DNA of 64,000 nt from Fen-1058 sp964398185. Lineage in GTDB: Bacteria; Chloroflexota; Anaerolineae; Fen-1058. The notes below the pieces were generated by a model. That model was not told the DNA's origin and did no database searches. It worked only from the letters and a program-made list of their open reading frames with translations. The stretch spans positions 29,195 through 93,194 of the forward strand of contig CAYNML010000011.1 of assembly GCA_964398185.1 (NCBI GenBank). The letters are read 5' to 3'. The position numbers and the translations under genes were made by a program. Shown piece after piece: positions 1-10,289 of the stretch (position 1 is the stretch's first letter; each line of letters starts with the position of its first letter).

Positions 1-462
1 CGCCCACACCCGCTCGATCAGCGCCAGCGCGAAAACGATGAAGAGCAGCGTCTCCATGCCCGAGGCCGCGGCCCACACCAGGTGCCACTCGATCACGCAC
101 GCGAGACCGACGAGCCAGCTCACCAGCGATCGGGTGGGCAATAACCGATCGGCCAACCGCGACAGCAGCCACGCGCTGATCGCCAATGTGATCGCGCCGA
201 GGATCAGCGCCCACAGCTGCTGATCGATCTGCAAACGATAGGCCGCGCTCAACAGCAGTGTCCACAGCGGCGCGGTCGAGCCGGCGCTGGGCACGTCGAC
301 GACATAGGCCAGCTGTCCCGTCGCGGCCCAGTTGCGCGCATAGGTTTGATGGATCCACGCGTCGTCGAGCGGATAGCCAGAGTGGCCGCGTACCGCGGCC
401 ACTCCTGTGTAGCATCCTACTACCAGCACCGCCAGCGCGGTGAACGTCAGGAAGCGTTTCAC
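1..462 (-). CDS. Polytopic membrane protein, GT-C-like, 3' part beyond window
   Basis: Only the first 154 codons lie in the window; the gene runs off the left edge. It starts with GTG at 462, and that G is shared with the TAG stop of the DUF11 gene upstream, so the two are translationally coupled. The N-terminus is a hydrophobic signal-anchor (LTFTALAVLVVGCYTG), followed by a loop with the acidic motif LDDAWIHQTYARN and then further hydrophobic helices. An acidic DD motif in the first extracytoplasmic loop is typical of GT-C glycosyltransferases that use lipid-phosphate sugars. The donor and acceptor cannot be told from this fragment. It is the last visible member of the large membrane-protein block. 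Confidence 0.75.
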   Translation of the reverse strand, partial: MKRFLTFTALAVLVVGCYTGVAAVRGHSGYPLDDAWIHQTYARNWAATGQLAYVVDVPSAGSTAPLWTLLLSAAYRLQIDQQLWALILGAITLAISAWLLSRLADRLLPTRSLVSWLVGLACVIEWHLVWAAASGMETLLFIVFALALIERVWA

Positions 463-3400
463 TAGTTCCTTCTGATCAACGGCAGATATACCGGCGGCTG
501 AACGTAGATCGCGACCGGGCCGAAGATGTTGTTGACTTCGTCGCCTTCGATGATGCGGCCATGCTGCGGCGTGCCATAGGCGTTGGTGCCCGGCACGTTC
601 CAGTATGGATCGGCCTGGACGTACAACAGTTGATTCCCGCCTTGTGTCAGGACGTAGGTATAGGTTACAGTGAAGACTTCGCCCGTGGCGAGGCCAGCGC
701 CGTTGAAAGCCTTGACGTACTTGCAGGAACCGGTCGGCGTGGGACACTTGCCATTGGTGTGGTCGCTCGGGCCGCTGGGCGGGGGCGAACCGGCGGGCTT
801 GATATACAAGTCGGTGCCGAACCAGCCTAGACCGTCGGGCCCGTTTGTCGGATCGAAGCCTTGATTCTTCATCACCACGGTGATCGTGATCGGTCCGTTT
901 TGCCGCAGACGCGCCGGCGTATACGTCATGCTCAACACCGCGATGTCAGCCCCGCGCACGATGTCGATGTCGGTGCTGGTGTTGTTGCCAAGATTGGTAT
1001 CAGTGCCGCGCACGACTGGCGTGGCGCTGATGAGGGCGGTATTCTCGATCGACAACGCCGTAATCGGCAGGCTGGCTTCGATGCGGATGGGTACCAGCAC
1101 ACTATCACCCGCGCCCGGCGGCAGATCGGGCCGCGCCAGCGTGTAGCGCCCCGGCGCCGCCTGCGTCCAGCCCGCGGCCTGGAAGGTCAGGTAATCGCTG
1201 GGGGTGAAGATGTCCGTCAACGACACCTGCGTGAGCGTGACGTTGGCCGTGGTGTTTGTGTAGCGCAGCGTGTACGTCACGGTCGCGCCCGGGATCGCTG
1301 AAGTCTGGCCGTCGGACTTAAAGATCGCCAGATCGTAATACCGGCGAATATCCGTTTCGACGGGCGCCAGGCCTGCGGCGCCGGGCAGGGTCAGATCGTT
1401 GGCGTCCAAGGCAACATCGTTCGTGTAGATTCCCGGCGCGACTCCTGCGCCGACCAGCGCATACCACGTCAGGACCAGTGACTGACCAGGCGGCAGCGCC
1501 AGGTTCTGCCACACCAATGGCGCCGCCGACTGGGGCGGCGGAGTCGTGCCGACGGTTTGCGAGAAGACAAAGCCCGTCGGCATGGTGTCCGTCACCCGCA
1601 GGGTCAGCGGTGCGCCACTCTGATTGGTCAGCGTCAGGACATACATCAGCGGCTCGCCGGCAAAAGCCAGGCCGGGGGAAGCCGCCTTGCTGATGTCAAC
1701 TTGCGGCGGCCCGCCGATGAACGTGATGGCCTGCGCCGTGTCGTTGGCCGCGTTCGACTCGATGGCATTGACCGACGGCGTCCCGGTGATGATGACTGTG
1801 TTGTAGATGTGGTCGCCCACATAGGACGGATCGATCTGGAGTACCATCGTCACCGTGCCGGACGCATTGGCCGGCAGATCACCGACGTTGAGCGTGCGCT
1901 GCCCCGGCCCGATTTCGATCCAGCCGGAACCGTCGAGATAGGTGACACCCGTCGCCGGGAAAGAATCGTTCAGGATGACGTTGCTGAGGTCCACGCTGTT
2001 CGTCGTGACATTGCGGTAGCTCAACGTGTACGTCACGCGTTCGCCCACCGCGACCAGTAGCGGATCACTGGACTTGGTGATCTGCACGTCATAGGTTGGC
2101 TGCGGTGACACGAAGATGGGCGCGGTGTTGCCGGTGCCCGGGAAGCGCAGGGAACCGCTGGACACATCGACACGATTGTAGTGCGTGCCCAATGGCGCGT
2201 CGGTCGCCACGTAGGCAATGAAGCCCAGCGTGCGCACCTGCGTGCTGGACAGCGGAATCGCGTTCCAGACGACGGGTGATACGGCGTCGGGCAGGGGCGT
2301 ATCGCCGAGCGGCGCGACGAATGACAGTCCCGCCGGCAGCGTATCGGTGACCATGACGGTCAACGGATCTTCGCCCTCATTCGTCAATGTGATGGTGTAC
2401 GCCGTGGTGCCGCCGCGGTAGGTGCTGCCCGGAATGGCGATCTTGCTGGACGAAACGTTGGGCGCGCCGCGCACTTTGACACCGGCGGTATCGTCCGTCT
2501 GGGGGATGGAGATATTCGCCGCGCTGGCCGCCACGCGATTGTAGTACGTCCCTGACAACAATGTCGACGAGACGCGCGCGTAGAACGACAACTCCAGCCG
2601 GGCGGAGTTGTTCAGGCTCGCCGGCAGCTTGCTGGCCCAGACCAGCGGCGCGATCGTGTCCGGGGTCGGAGCCGATGGGCTGACCATGCCGTCGAAGGTG
2701 AAGCCGGCCGGCAGGGTATCGGTGATGCGCATGTTGGTCAGCGCCGATCCTGATTGGTTATAGAGCGTGATCGTGTACACCACCCGATCGCCCGCCGTGA
2801 CGGTCTTAGGTGACACGACTTTGTCGAGCGCAGCGCCTGGCACGATCGTCACCGGCGCACCCAGGTAGTTCACCGCTTGCGTGATCACCCAGCCCGGCGA
2901 GAAGCCATCCATATAGTTCTTGTAGTTTGCGCCGGGATAAATTGACGCCCGCGCCCGGAACGAGAAGCTGGTGCTGGCATTGTAGTTGATCTGCGAAATC
3001 AGCCACGCGGGCGGATCGCTGCTGACCTGCGTCACGCCGGCCGGTAAACTGACGTTGGAGTTGAATTGCCAGTAAGGTTCTGCCACCGCCGAGGGCAGCA
3101 GATCAGTCACCACGATGTTGGACACCGCATACGGCCCCCGGTTGACAATGGACACGTTGTACTGCACCAGACCCAGCGGCCCCACCGAGGTGTTCCCTGT
3201 TGTCTTGGTGTATTCCAGGCGCTTGGGGCGCACATTCACGCGCACGCCCGCCCGGGCATTGGCGCCGACGCCCAGCCACGGAATACAGGTCTTAGCGTCT
3301 GCCAGATTTACCGCCATCAGATCATTCTCGAGATTTTCTCCGGTCACTTGTGTGACGGTGACCACGAACGAAAAACTCAAAGTGCTGTTCGGCCCCATGG

Positions 3401-5825
3401 ATATGCCTGACCAGACCAGATCTCGTCCGTTGACCTGCGGCGCCGGCACGCTGGAGCCCGGTTTCATGCGGGCAAACTGGAAGGCGTTGCTCACATCGAC
3501 TGCCGGCAAGGTGTCGGTAATCAGCAGATTCGAATACGAATTGGAGGTATTGTTGGTCAGATAGATTGTATAGGTGAGAATCTCGCCCGGTCCGGCGCCC
3601 GGCAGTTCCGCAGTGTTGCCCATGCCGATGTGCGGATACGTCATGAGGGGCGCCAGCGGGCCGGCGTTCACCCAGGTCTGGGGCGGATCGGCCAGCGTGA
3701 ACCCCACCCGGGCGGTTCCCTGCTCAATGTTGGCCGGCAGCCGGTTGCACGTATCGGGGGGCACCGATTCGGCAATCACGTCAAACTGCGTTGAGAGACT
3801 GCCATTTGCCGAGAAGAGCGCCGGCGGATCGTAGTCGAGCGTGTACAATGAGCCGCCGCCGAGCACGTAGAAGTTATTGGGCAGGTTGTCGTGAATCTGC
3901 GTGACGGCGTAGTCCTGCAGACTGACGTTCAACACCGTAATGAGATACGAGAAGCCGTCGCCCAGCACAATCGAGCCATTGGGCGCCAGCGCCGTCTTGT
4001 TGATCCGGAACGGATTCAAAAACTGCATGCAGGCTAAATTGTTGGCAGTGGGAATGAAGGTGTCCGGGCTGTAACCCGATACCGTATTGCAGTAATTGCC
4101 GCCCGACGGCGGCGGCACCCCCACGGCTGTCACGCGAAACTCAAAGCGAGCTGTTGAGTATGCCGGCACCGTAATACCCGGCCAGACGATCAGCGGCGGA
4201 TTGGCGGAAGTGTACACCGGCGCTGGCCCGAAGATCATCTCTTGAAAACTCCACCGGTTGCCCCGGTTGTCGCTGGGCAGCGTGTCGGTGATGATTAAGT
4301 TCGTGATGGTCGTGTTGCCCGTGTTGGTCAACCAGAGCGTATATGTTTCAGGATAACCTGAATACACAGGGCCTGGCCAGATCGTCTTGACCGGCACAAT
4401 CTGCGGCAGTACGGTGACCCTGGCTTCCACGGGTGTGAGGTTATCGTAGATCACGGGCGCTTCCGGCAAACGAATCGCGTAGATCGAATTATCGACGGTG
4501 CGTCCGGAAACGGTCGTGTCGAATTGCGCCGGCACGCGCACCCGCACCGCAAAGCTGTAGACGCCCCAGGCCTCGATGCTGGGCAGCATCCAGGCCACCG
4601 TGCGGCCGGCCTGTGACACAACCGTCGGCGCGCTGAAGGGCGGCACAGCCAGTGTGTCGGAATAGACGAAGTATGGCCCGCCCGCATAGGCCTGCGGCAG
4701 TGTGTCCGTCAACCGCAGCGTGCTGACGGTCTCCGTGAAGGGGTTATATACTCCGATGGTGAATGTCACGATGCGATCTGGAAAAGTGCGCGGCGGGTTG
4801 CCTGCTGTCGGCGGCGGCGGGCCAACCTGCACCACCTTCTCGAGCACATCGTTGCCGGTCAACACCACATCGGCATCGCCGGGCCGCGCGATGGTCACCT
4901 CCGTCGAACGGAAGCCATAATTGCCGCGGTTGTTGCGGATGGTGTTCACATCGTTGGCATTCTTGAGCGTCGGGCTGAGGCGTGCCGTAAAGGTCACATA
5001 CACGCTCTGCCCGGGAAGGATCGCGTTTGACACGTAATACGTCAACACCTTGAGACTGTCGAGGTAGTCATACGTGATGCCGGATCCCGCCGTCATGCTC
5101 CACAAGGACATCTTGGGCGGGATCACTTCGGTGATGATCGTGTTCGTGGATGAGATCGAATCGGCCCGCTCGGACACGGGGCGATTGGCGAGTTTCATCG
5201 TAAACGTCACCAGGCGGCCCGGCCGCTGCAGCGTGGGGGTGTAGGTTTTCTCCAGATACATCACCGGGCCAATCACCAGCGGATTGACGCCGTTGGCCGC
5301 ACTGGGTACGCCCGGCGCCGAAGTGGCGATGGACGCCGTGTTGGCCAGAATCACCGGCGAGCCGATGACGGTCTTGGTCGTGCTGGGCTGCAGAGTGGAT
5401 GCTACGTCGGTCGTCATCACGATCGAGCCGGACGCGCCCGGACCAAGCGTGCCTAATTCCCAGCGGATGTAGGGCTGCGTCGCGGTAGGCCGATACGTGT
5501 ACGTGACCAATCCCAGCCCGCTCATCTGGAAATTTCCGTTATAGGTCAGCAAGTACCACGAGTCGGTAATGACCACGTTCGGCAAAGCCTGGCCTGTCGC
5601 GTTGGTGACCATGATGGTGAACGTGATGGAACGACCCGCCTGTGTGGTATCTGGCCCCTGCACGTCGATCTGTAAATCATTGGCGGTTGGCGCCTCTCCC
5701 TCGGGCAGCGGGACGGCGGCAGTGGGGCGATCGATTGCCAGGAACACCACCGCCACCATGACCAGGCAGATCGCGATGACGGGCACTACGCGTCGGAAAG
5801 TCTGTACCTGCGTTAACGTCTTCAT
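462..5825 (-). CDS. Giant secreted DUF11-repeat surface protein
   Basis: This encodes 1787 residues. I chose the ATG at 5825 because an AAAGGAGA site lies 9 bases upstream; an in-frame start 16 codons earlier lacks this. Residues 1-35 form a signal peptide or anchor (VIAICLVMVAVVFLAI). The rest is about a dozen tandem DUF11 (conserved repeat) modules, each with a YT(I/L)..TN strand and a (I/V)TDTLP-type turn, for example ITDTLPAGF and VTDTLPAGL. The final module is followed by the C-terminal tail VYLPLIRRN. Such proteins are beta-rich, extracellular and usually adhesive or sheath-forming; that role is family knowledge. Its position at the end of a glycan-synthesis block makes it a candidate glycosylation target (inference). 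Confidence 0.88.
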   Translation of the reverse strand: MKTLTQVQTFRRVVPVIAICLVMVAVVFLAIDRPTAAVPLPEGEAPTANDLQIDVQGPDTTQAGRSITFTIMVTNATGQALPNVVITDSWYLLTYNGNFQMSGLGLVTYTYRPTATQPYIRWELGTLGPGASGSIVMTTDVASTLQPSTTKTVIGSPVILANTASIATSAPGVPSAANGVNPLVIGPVMYLEKTYTPTLQRPGRLVTFTMKLANRPVSERADSISSTNTIITEVIPPKMSLWSMTAGSGITYDYLDSLKVLTYYVSNAILPGQSVYVTFTARLSPTLKNANDVNTIRNNRGNYGFRSTEVTIARPGDADVVLTGNDVLEKVVQVGPPPPTAGNPPRTFPDRIVTFTIGVYNPFTETVSTLRLTDTLPQAYAGGPYFVYSDTLAVPPFSAPTVVSQAGRTVAWMLPSIEAWGVYSFAVRVRVPAQFDTTVSGRTVDNSIYAIRLPEAPVIYDNLTPVEARVTVLPQIVPVKTIWPGPVYSGYPETYTLWLTNTGNTTITNLIITDTLPSDNRGNRWSFQEMIFGPAPVYTSANPPLIVWPGITVPAYSTARFEFRVTAVGVPPPSGGNYCNTVSGYSPDTFIPTANNLACMQFLNPFRINKTALAPNGSIVLGDGFSYLITVLNVSLQDYAVTQIHDNLPNNFYVLGGGSLYTLDYDPPALFSANGSLSTQFDVIAESVPPDTCNRLPANIEQGTARVGFTLADPPQTWVNAGPLAPLMTYPHIGMGNTAELPGAGPGEILTYTIYLTNNTSNSYSNLLITDTLPAVDVSNAFQFARMKPGSSVPAPQVNGRDLVWSGISMGPNSTLSFSFVVTVTQVTGENLENDLMAVNLADAKTCIPWLGVGANARAGVRVNVRPKRLEYTKTTGNTSVGPLGLVQYNVSIVNRGPYAVSNIVVTDLLPSAVAEPYWQFNSNVSLPAGVTQVSSDPPAWLISQINYNASTSFSFRARASIYPGANYKNYMDGFSPGWVITQAVNYLGAPVTIVPGAALDKVVSPKTVTAGDRVVYTITLYNQSGSALTNMRITDTLPAGFTFDGMVSPSAPTPDTIAPLVWASKLPASLNNSARLELSFYARVSSTLLSGTYYNRVAASAANISIPQTDDTAGVKVRGAPNVSSSKIAIPGSTYRGGTTAYTITLTNEGEDPLTVMVTDTLPAGLSFVAPLGDTPLPDAVSPVVWNAIPLSSTQVRTLGFIAYVATDAPLGTHYNRVDVSSGSLRFPGTGNTAPIFVSPQPTYDVQITKSSDPLLVAVGERVTYTLSYRNVTTNSVDLSNVILNDSFPATGVTYLDGSGWIEIGPGQRTLNVGDLPANASGTVTMVLQIDPSYVGDHIYNTVIITGTPSVNAIESNAANDTAQAITFIGGPPQVDISKAASPGLAFAGEPLMYVLTLTNQSGAPLTLRVTDTMPTGFVFSQTVGTTPPPQSAAPLVWQNLALPPGQSLVLTWYALVGAGVAPGIYTNDVALDANDLTLPGAAGLAPVETDIRRYYDLAIFKSDGQTSAIPGATVTYTLRYTNTTANVTLTQVSLTDIFTPSDYLTFQAAGWTQAAPGRYTLARPDLPPGAGDSVLVPIRIEASLPITALSIENTALISATPVVRGTDTNLGNNTSTDIDIVRGADIAVLSMTYTPARLRQNGPITITVVMKNQGFDPTNGPDGLGWFGTDLYIKPAGSPPPSGPSDHTNGKCPTPTGSCKYVKAFNGAGLATGEVFTVTYTYVLTQGGNQLLYVQADPYWNVPGTNAYGTPQHGRIIEGDEVNNIFGPVAIYVQPPVYLPLIRRN

Positions 5826-5874
5826 GTGACCATTCTCCTTTATCATCCCCCGCAGCCTTTCCCCGCACGGCACG

Positions 5875-5903
5875 AGTATAGATGCAACAATCGTTTAGCG
5901 CAA
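5875..5903 (-). promoter_or_regulatory. Predicted sigma-70-type promoter of the DUF11 gene
   Basis: On the minus strand, TTGCGC (5898-5903) and TATACT (5875-5880) are separated by 17 bases, about 50 bases upstream of the DUF11 start. The gene therefore need not depend on readthrough from the glycosyltransferase genes. Confidence 0.5.
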
Positions 5904-5924
5904 CCAGTATCCTCCCGGTCGCGC

Positions 5925-7499
5925 TCATGGTGGATCGAGCACTTCAAATATCTGGACGCCAGCGATGGTCTCACGCCACCGCAACGGCGCCGGTGACGCG
6001 CCGGGCCCGGCGAATATCTCCGCCAGCAGTTCCGGCCGATTCGAATCCGCCACCAGCCAGCGTGCGCCAAACTGCCGCGCCGCCAGCAAGAGATCGGTTA
6101 CGTCACCATAGGGGATGACGATCGATCGCAGGCCGGTCTGATAAGTGAACAGCGGCGGGTTGTTCACCAGCACGATCGGATCGGCGGCATCCCGCTCGGC
6201 CAGCCACCGGCCGATCGCCTGATCCACCTCTCCGGCCTGATTCCAGATCGGCGCGTTCCAATCCGGCCCGATGACGCGCCCGCGATAAACGAAGAACCCC
6301 AGCAGCGCAGCATAGATCACGCAAGCCGCGCTGAAAAACTGCTGTGCGCGATCGGCCCGCCAGGTGCGCCGCCGCCGCGCAATCCACGCAACGCTGGCAT
6401 CCAGCCCGATCGGCGCTGCCGCATAAAAGAAGGGCAGCAGCGCGCCAGTCGAATGAAATAACCCGCCGCGATCACCCGCATAGGTGAAGGCCAGCGTCAT
6501 CGCCGCAAACAACAGCCCGGCATACCACAGCGCCGCGTGCAGCACCTGTGCGCGCCGCTGCCGCCACAGGCCCAGTCCAATCAGCGGCGCAAGGAAGATC
6601 ATACCGGCTTCGCCGAGCCAGTGCAGCAAGCCCGCCCCGACGCCGTTCACGCGCGAACCGATCAGGTTGCCGCAGCTCAGCAGGTGTGCCAGATCGAACG
6701 TCTGGCCGTACGCAAAGAGCTCATCGTAGCGGCACAGCCACAGCGCCTGTGAGCCGGCCGTTGAGAGTAGTGTGCCGATCGTGTTGAGGTTGCGCGCGAA
6801 CCACGGCAGCATCACGCCGCCATACCCGATCAGAATCAGAATGAGGGATACGGGCTGCGGGATGAAGATTTTCCGCTGGCCATTCGCAGAATGGAATCTG
6901 ACCTGAACGATCAGTAAGGGCAGCAGCAGCAACACACCGTCCGCGCGCGAAAGGTGCGCCAGTCCCGCACACGCACCAGCCGCCAGCCACTTCCACTTCG
7001 CTTCGGCGCTGGCCCAATACAAAGCCAGCGCGCCACACACGGCAAACGGCGCGAAGCTTTCCGGCACGCCCCAATACGGCAGATAGAATGGACTCAAGAT
7101 CGTCAGCAAGGCGGCCAGCCACGCGTGGCGGCGCACGGCAGATACGCGCCACGCGATCAGGTAAGCCAGCACCGGCAGCAGCGCCGCCAGCAGTACGAAC
7201 GGAATTTGTGCCGCGCGGTAATTCACGCCGAAGATCGCCTGGCTGATCGCCACCAAGATCGAGGGCAGCGGCATCCAGTACAGGTGACTGGGATGCGGCA
7301 GCCCCGTCGGTTGATCCAGATAATGCCACACGTAGGGATCGTTGAATCCGAAACCCTGCGCCAGACGCTGCCCGCCGACGAGATAGTAGGCCGCGTCCAT
7401 GTAGTTGGGCTGAGTCTGCGGCACTGCCGCCAGCGCGCGCACCAGCAGCGCCAGGCCAAAGATCACCCACACGTCTCGCCGCAAAATCTTGGAATTCAT
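5925..7499 (-). CDS. GT39/ArnT-like polytopic membrane glycosyltransferase
   Basis: The 524-residue protein has about ten hydrophobic helices. The first long outside loop carries MDAAYYLVGGQRLAQG and later HPSHLYWMPL. The C-terminal 120 residues are soluble and fold-like (DPIVLVNNPPLFTYQTG, YGARWLVADSNR). This layout matches PMT/ArnT-type GT-C enzymes, which take sugar from a polyprenyl-phosphate donor on the outer face of the membrane. The next gene upstream carries a very similar HPS..FWMPL segment, so the two are diverged relatives. The ATG at 7499 lies one base past the TGA of that gene (7501-7503). Donor and acceptor are unknown. Confidence 0.75.
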   Translation of the reverse strand: MNSKILRRDVWVIFGLALLVRALAAVPQTQPNYMDAAYYLVGGQRLAQGFGFNDPYVWHYLDQPTGLPHPSHLYWMPLPSILVAISQAIFGVNYRAAQIPFVLLAALLPVLAYLIAWRVSAVRRHAWLAALLTILSPFYLPYWGVPESFAPFAVCGALALYWASAEAKWKWLAAGACAGLAHLSRADGVLLLLPLLIVQVRFHSANGQRKIFIPQPVSLILILIGYGGVMLPWFARNLNTIGTLLSTAGSQALWLCRYDELFAYGQTFDLAHLLSCGNLIGSRVNGVGAGLLHWLGEAGMIFLAPLIGLGLWRQRRAQVLHAALWYAGLLFAAMTLAFTYAGDRGGLFHSTGALLPFFYAAAPIGLDASVAWIARRRRTWRADRAQQFFSAACVIYAALLGFFVYRGRVIGPDWNAPIWNQAGEVDQAIGRWLAERDAADPIVLVNNPPLFTYQTGLRSIVIPYGDVTDLLLAARQFGARWLVADSNRPELLAEIFAGPGASPAPLRWRETIAGVQIFEVLDPP

Positions 7500-7500
7500 C

Positions 7501-9039
7501 TCAACGTCGCAGTTCGTAGATGGCCGTGCTGCCCAAGCGGGTCAGCAGCGTGGCCCGCGCCGCCGGATCGTCCAATGCGGCCGGATACAAGCCGATTTTC
7601 TCCGTGACGATCACGTAGCGTGCCCCGTATCGATCGGCCAACTGCCGCACCACGTTCACCTCTTGCAAGGGCGGCAGCGTCAAAGCCGGCTGGCCGGTGA
7701 CGTAGTTCAGGGTGTTGGCCTGGGTTGTGATGATCGGCTCGCCGGGCGGCACGTTCGTTTTCACCCAGTGCGCGATCGCGGCAAACTGCCGCCCGTCTGT
7801 CCGGCTGCTCGTTATGGCGCTGGGCCATGCCGCCAGCGACTGCCCCAGCATCAATCCAATGATCAGGGTATAGCTGGCCACGGCCCAGATCCGTGTGCGT
7901 GGTCGCTCCGCTAAATACTTCACAGCCACCATGCAGCCTAAGGCGGCCCAGATCACATACGGCCCCACAGAATGGTAGAACGAGCCGGTCAAGGATGGCA
8001 CGGTGAAGATCAGACCGGCCGCCAGCAGTAACATCACCCCAAACAGCGAAAATACTTGGAACAGCGACTCTTTGCGAGTTACTGCGACGGGCAAGCCGAT
8101 CAACCCGAAGGGAAAGGTGCCAAGCACGATGACGCCCAGACAGTGCCACAGACCGTTCAGACGCGCCGCAATGAGTGGTCCCGAACCGGCGGCCGCTGCT
8201 TTGGCCCATGAGGGCAGGTCGCCGTAGTTGAACCACTCGTCGTAGCTGCGCGCCGCCGACGCAATCAGCAGTGATGAGGGTTGTAGCGCGCCAAACTCGG
8301 CCAGATTCCGCAGCGACCACACGCCGATCAACGGCACAAAGCCGACAAGTAAGGCCAGCAGCAGTTTGCTTAGCTGCCCCCGTTCCTGCCGCAGCTTGAT
8401 CAGAGCGAGTAACCCGATCGCGACGGGTAGCAATAAGCCATGGGACCGCGTGAGATAACTCAGACTGCAAAAAATTCCAGACAGCGCCAGCAGGCCTGCC
8501 TGCTGCCGATCGATCGCCAGCGCCCCGCTGAACAAAGCAAGCGCGGCGAACACGGTATAAATCGCCGAACTGTCTGCGCTGGCGGATTGATACACCAGCA
8601 CCGCGTTGATGACGATCAAGCTCGCCGCCAGTATGCTCCAGCGGCGGTGCTGCGGCCAAAGCGCCCGCCCCATGCCGTAAGTCAGCGGCGCCAGGAGCGA
8701 TCCGGCGACAATGCCCGGCACTTGCGCGGCCAGCAAGGTATCGCCCCACACCCGGATGGAACCGGCCATCAGCAGCGACGTCAGCGGCATCCAGAATTCG
8801 TTGCTGGGATGCGTCACAGTTGGGAATAAAATCCAGTAGTTCCACAACACATCCGACACCAGGCCGCGCCCGTCGGCGAAGTGGCGCGCCACTTGAATGT
8901 ACGCCGCGGGATCGTCGAGCTGCGGGAATGGCAATTGTGTCGCCAGCCACCACCGCACCAGCAGGGCAGCGAGGCCAAGCCCCATGCCGATCAGTACGTC
9001 CACGCTCACGGAATGACGCCAGCGTCGATCGGCCTTCAC
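7501..9039 (-). CDS. GT39/ArnT-like polytopic membrane glycosyltransferase
   Basis: The protein has 512 residues and a GTG start at 9039 that overlaps the TGA of the upstream gene by four bases (GTGA). The first loop has LDDPAAYIQVARHFADG followed by HPSNEFWMPL, the same signature as its downstream neighbour. Multiple transmembrane helices follow, and the C-terminal 80 residues form a soluble domain (ITTQANTLNYVTG, RYGARYVIVTEK). The DD pair is the expected catalytic/metal-binding motif of GT-C enzymes. The function is therefore probably transfer of a lipid-linked sugar outside the cytoplasmic membrane. The acceptor is not evident. Confidence 0.75.
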   Translation of the reverse strand: MKADRRWRHSVSVDVLIGMGLGLAALLVRWWLATQLPFPQLDDPAAYIQVARHFADGRGLVSDVLWNYWILFPTVTHPSNEFWMPLTSLLMAGSIRVWGDTLLAAQVPGIVAGSLLAPLTYGMGRALWPQHRRWSILAASLIVINAVLVYQSASADSSAIYTVFAALALFSGALAIDRQQAGLLALSGIFCSLSYLTRSHGLLLPVAIGLLALIKLRQERGQLSKLLLALLVGFVPLIGVWSLRNLAEFGALQPSSLLIASAARSYDEWFNYGDLPSWAKAAAAGSGPLIAARLNGLWHCLGVIVLGTFPFGLIGLPVAVTRKESLFQVFSLFGVMLLLAAGLIFTVPSLTGSFYHSVGPYVIWAALGCMVAVKYLAERPRTRIWAVASYTLIIGLMLGQSLAAWPSAITSSRTDGRQFAAIAHWVKTNVPPGEPIITTQANTLNYVTGQPALTLPPLQEVNVVRQLADRYGARYVIVTEKIGLYPAALDDPAARATLLTRLGSTAIYELRR

Positions 9040-10289
9040 GTTACTTCTGCTTCTGGCCGCCGTCGCTGGGCCTGTGCCGTCACTTCGCGATCACCGGGCC
9101 GCGGCACATTCCACACAACGATCAGCGTGGCCAGGTACATCCAGAACAGAATCTGGAGTACCCATGGCTCAGGGTGTGTTCCCAGATTCAAGAGGAAGGC
9201 AACCACCAGGAGACTGGCGGCGATCCCTAGAAATACCGGACGGACCCCGGATCGTTTGCCGCCCGCAAAAACCCCGACGACCCACACGCTCAAGATGGCG
9301 TAGTCGTAGAAACGGATGTAGGGCACGATCAACGCGCTCAGCAGCGCGCCGGTTCCAATCAGCAGCAGCGCATCCGCTTTCCGCTGCCACCAGCGCTGAA
9401 TGATCAGCCCGCCAGCCGCCGCGATGGCGCCGCCAATCAGGAGCCGGCTGACCAGCAGCAGGTTCGCATCGGCTGCCCAGCCTAGAACGTACTTCATGAA
9501 ATCGGCCACCGTGGCAACCGGCCAATAGACGATGTAGTTTCCGTTGACGCTCACGCCATAGGCAAATGCAAAATCGACGCCGGCCAGACTGGCCAGCCAC
9601 TGCGGCCACACGATGGTTGTCAGGACGAGGACACCGCCGCCGCCGAGCAGCACCCCGGCGAAGAAGCGCCATTTACGCTGTGTAACGGCGATCAGACCGA
9701 TAGCGAGCATCACGCCCACTGCGATCCACGGCTTGAACAAGGTCAGGCTCAGGCACAACCCGCTCAACAGCCATTTTTCATGGCGCAACAAGATCACACC
9801 CACCAGCACGCCGGCTGTCACGAACAAGCCAATCTGTCCCATCACCAGACAGCGCAAGCACAACCACAAGCAGCACAGGAGCAACAACGCGCATTGCCAG
9901 GAAGCCAGATCGCGCCGTGCCAGAACATAGACCGCCCCCAGAATCACCAGGAGCAGGCCGACGTTGTAAATCGCCCAGGCGACGGTGCCGAGCTCGAAGG
10001 GCAGCAGGGCAAACGGCACAGTCAGCAGCGTCACCCATGGCAAGCCCACGAATTGCGTATGGCCCGACAGATTCACTCCCGGATAAGTGTAAAAGCGGAT
10101 AAAGGGATCGCCGCCGTCCAGGAGCGTGCGCGCACTCGCCCAGAAAAACCGGATGTCATAACCCCACGCTTGAGTGACGGCTACAAAAATCGTCACGGCC
10201 AGCCAGGCCCCTACGGCAGACCACGTTATGATGGCCAGGCGGCGCGACCAGCGACTTTGTGCGATCTCTCGTCGTTGTGCGGGCGTCAT
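9036..10289 (-). CDS. GT87 (DUF2029)-like membrane protein
   Basis: This 417-residue protein starts at ATG 10289, preceded by GGGAGG at 7-base spacing; that ATG overlaps the TAA of the methyltransferase gene (TAATG). A longer in-frame start exists but would run far into that gene. After one N-terminal helix comes the GT87 signature: YDIRFFWASARTLLDGGDPF, then a tyrosine/proline loop and LPWVTLLTVPFALLPF. GT87 members such as mycobacterial PimE are polyprenol-phosphate-mannose-dependent mannosyltransferases. Neighbouring GT2 enzymes could supply such a donor. The specific sugar is not provable here. Confidence 0.72.
   Translation of the reverse strand: MTPAQRREIAQSRWSRRLAIITWSAVGAWLAVTIFVAVTQAWGYDIRFFWASARTLLDGGDPFIRFYTYPGVNLSGHTQFVGLPWVTLLTVPFALLPFELGTVAWAIYNVGLLLVILGAVYVLARRDLASWQCALLLLCCLWLCLRCLVMGQIGLFVTAGVLVGVILLRHEKWLLSGLCLSLTLFKPWIAVGVMLAIGLIAVTQRKWRFFAGVLLGGGGVLVLTTIVWPQWLASLAGVDFAFAYGVSVNGNYIVYWPVATVADFMKYVLGWAADANLLLVSRLLIGGAIAAAGGLIIQRWWQRKADALLLIGTGALLSALIVPYIRFYDYAILSVWVVGVFAGGKRSGVRPVFLGIAASLLVVAFLLNLGTHPEPWVLQILFWMYLATLIVVWNVPRPGDREVTAQAQRRRPEAEVT

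Noticed and set aside
7496..8953. Minus-strand open frame of 485 codons overlapping a glycosyltransferase
   Set aside because: Shifted-frame shadow of the 7501-9039 gene; Arg/Gly/Ala-rich, no hydrophobic helices.
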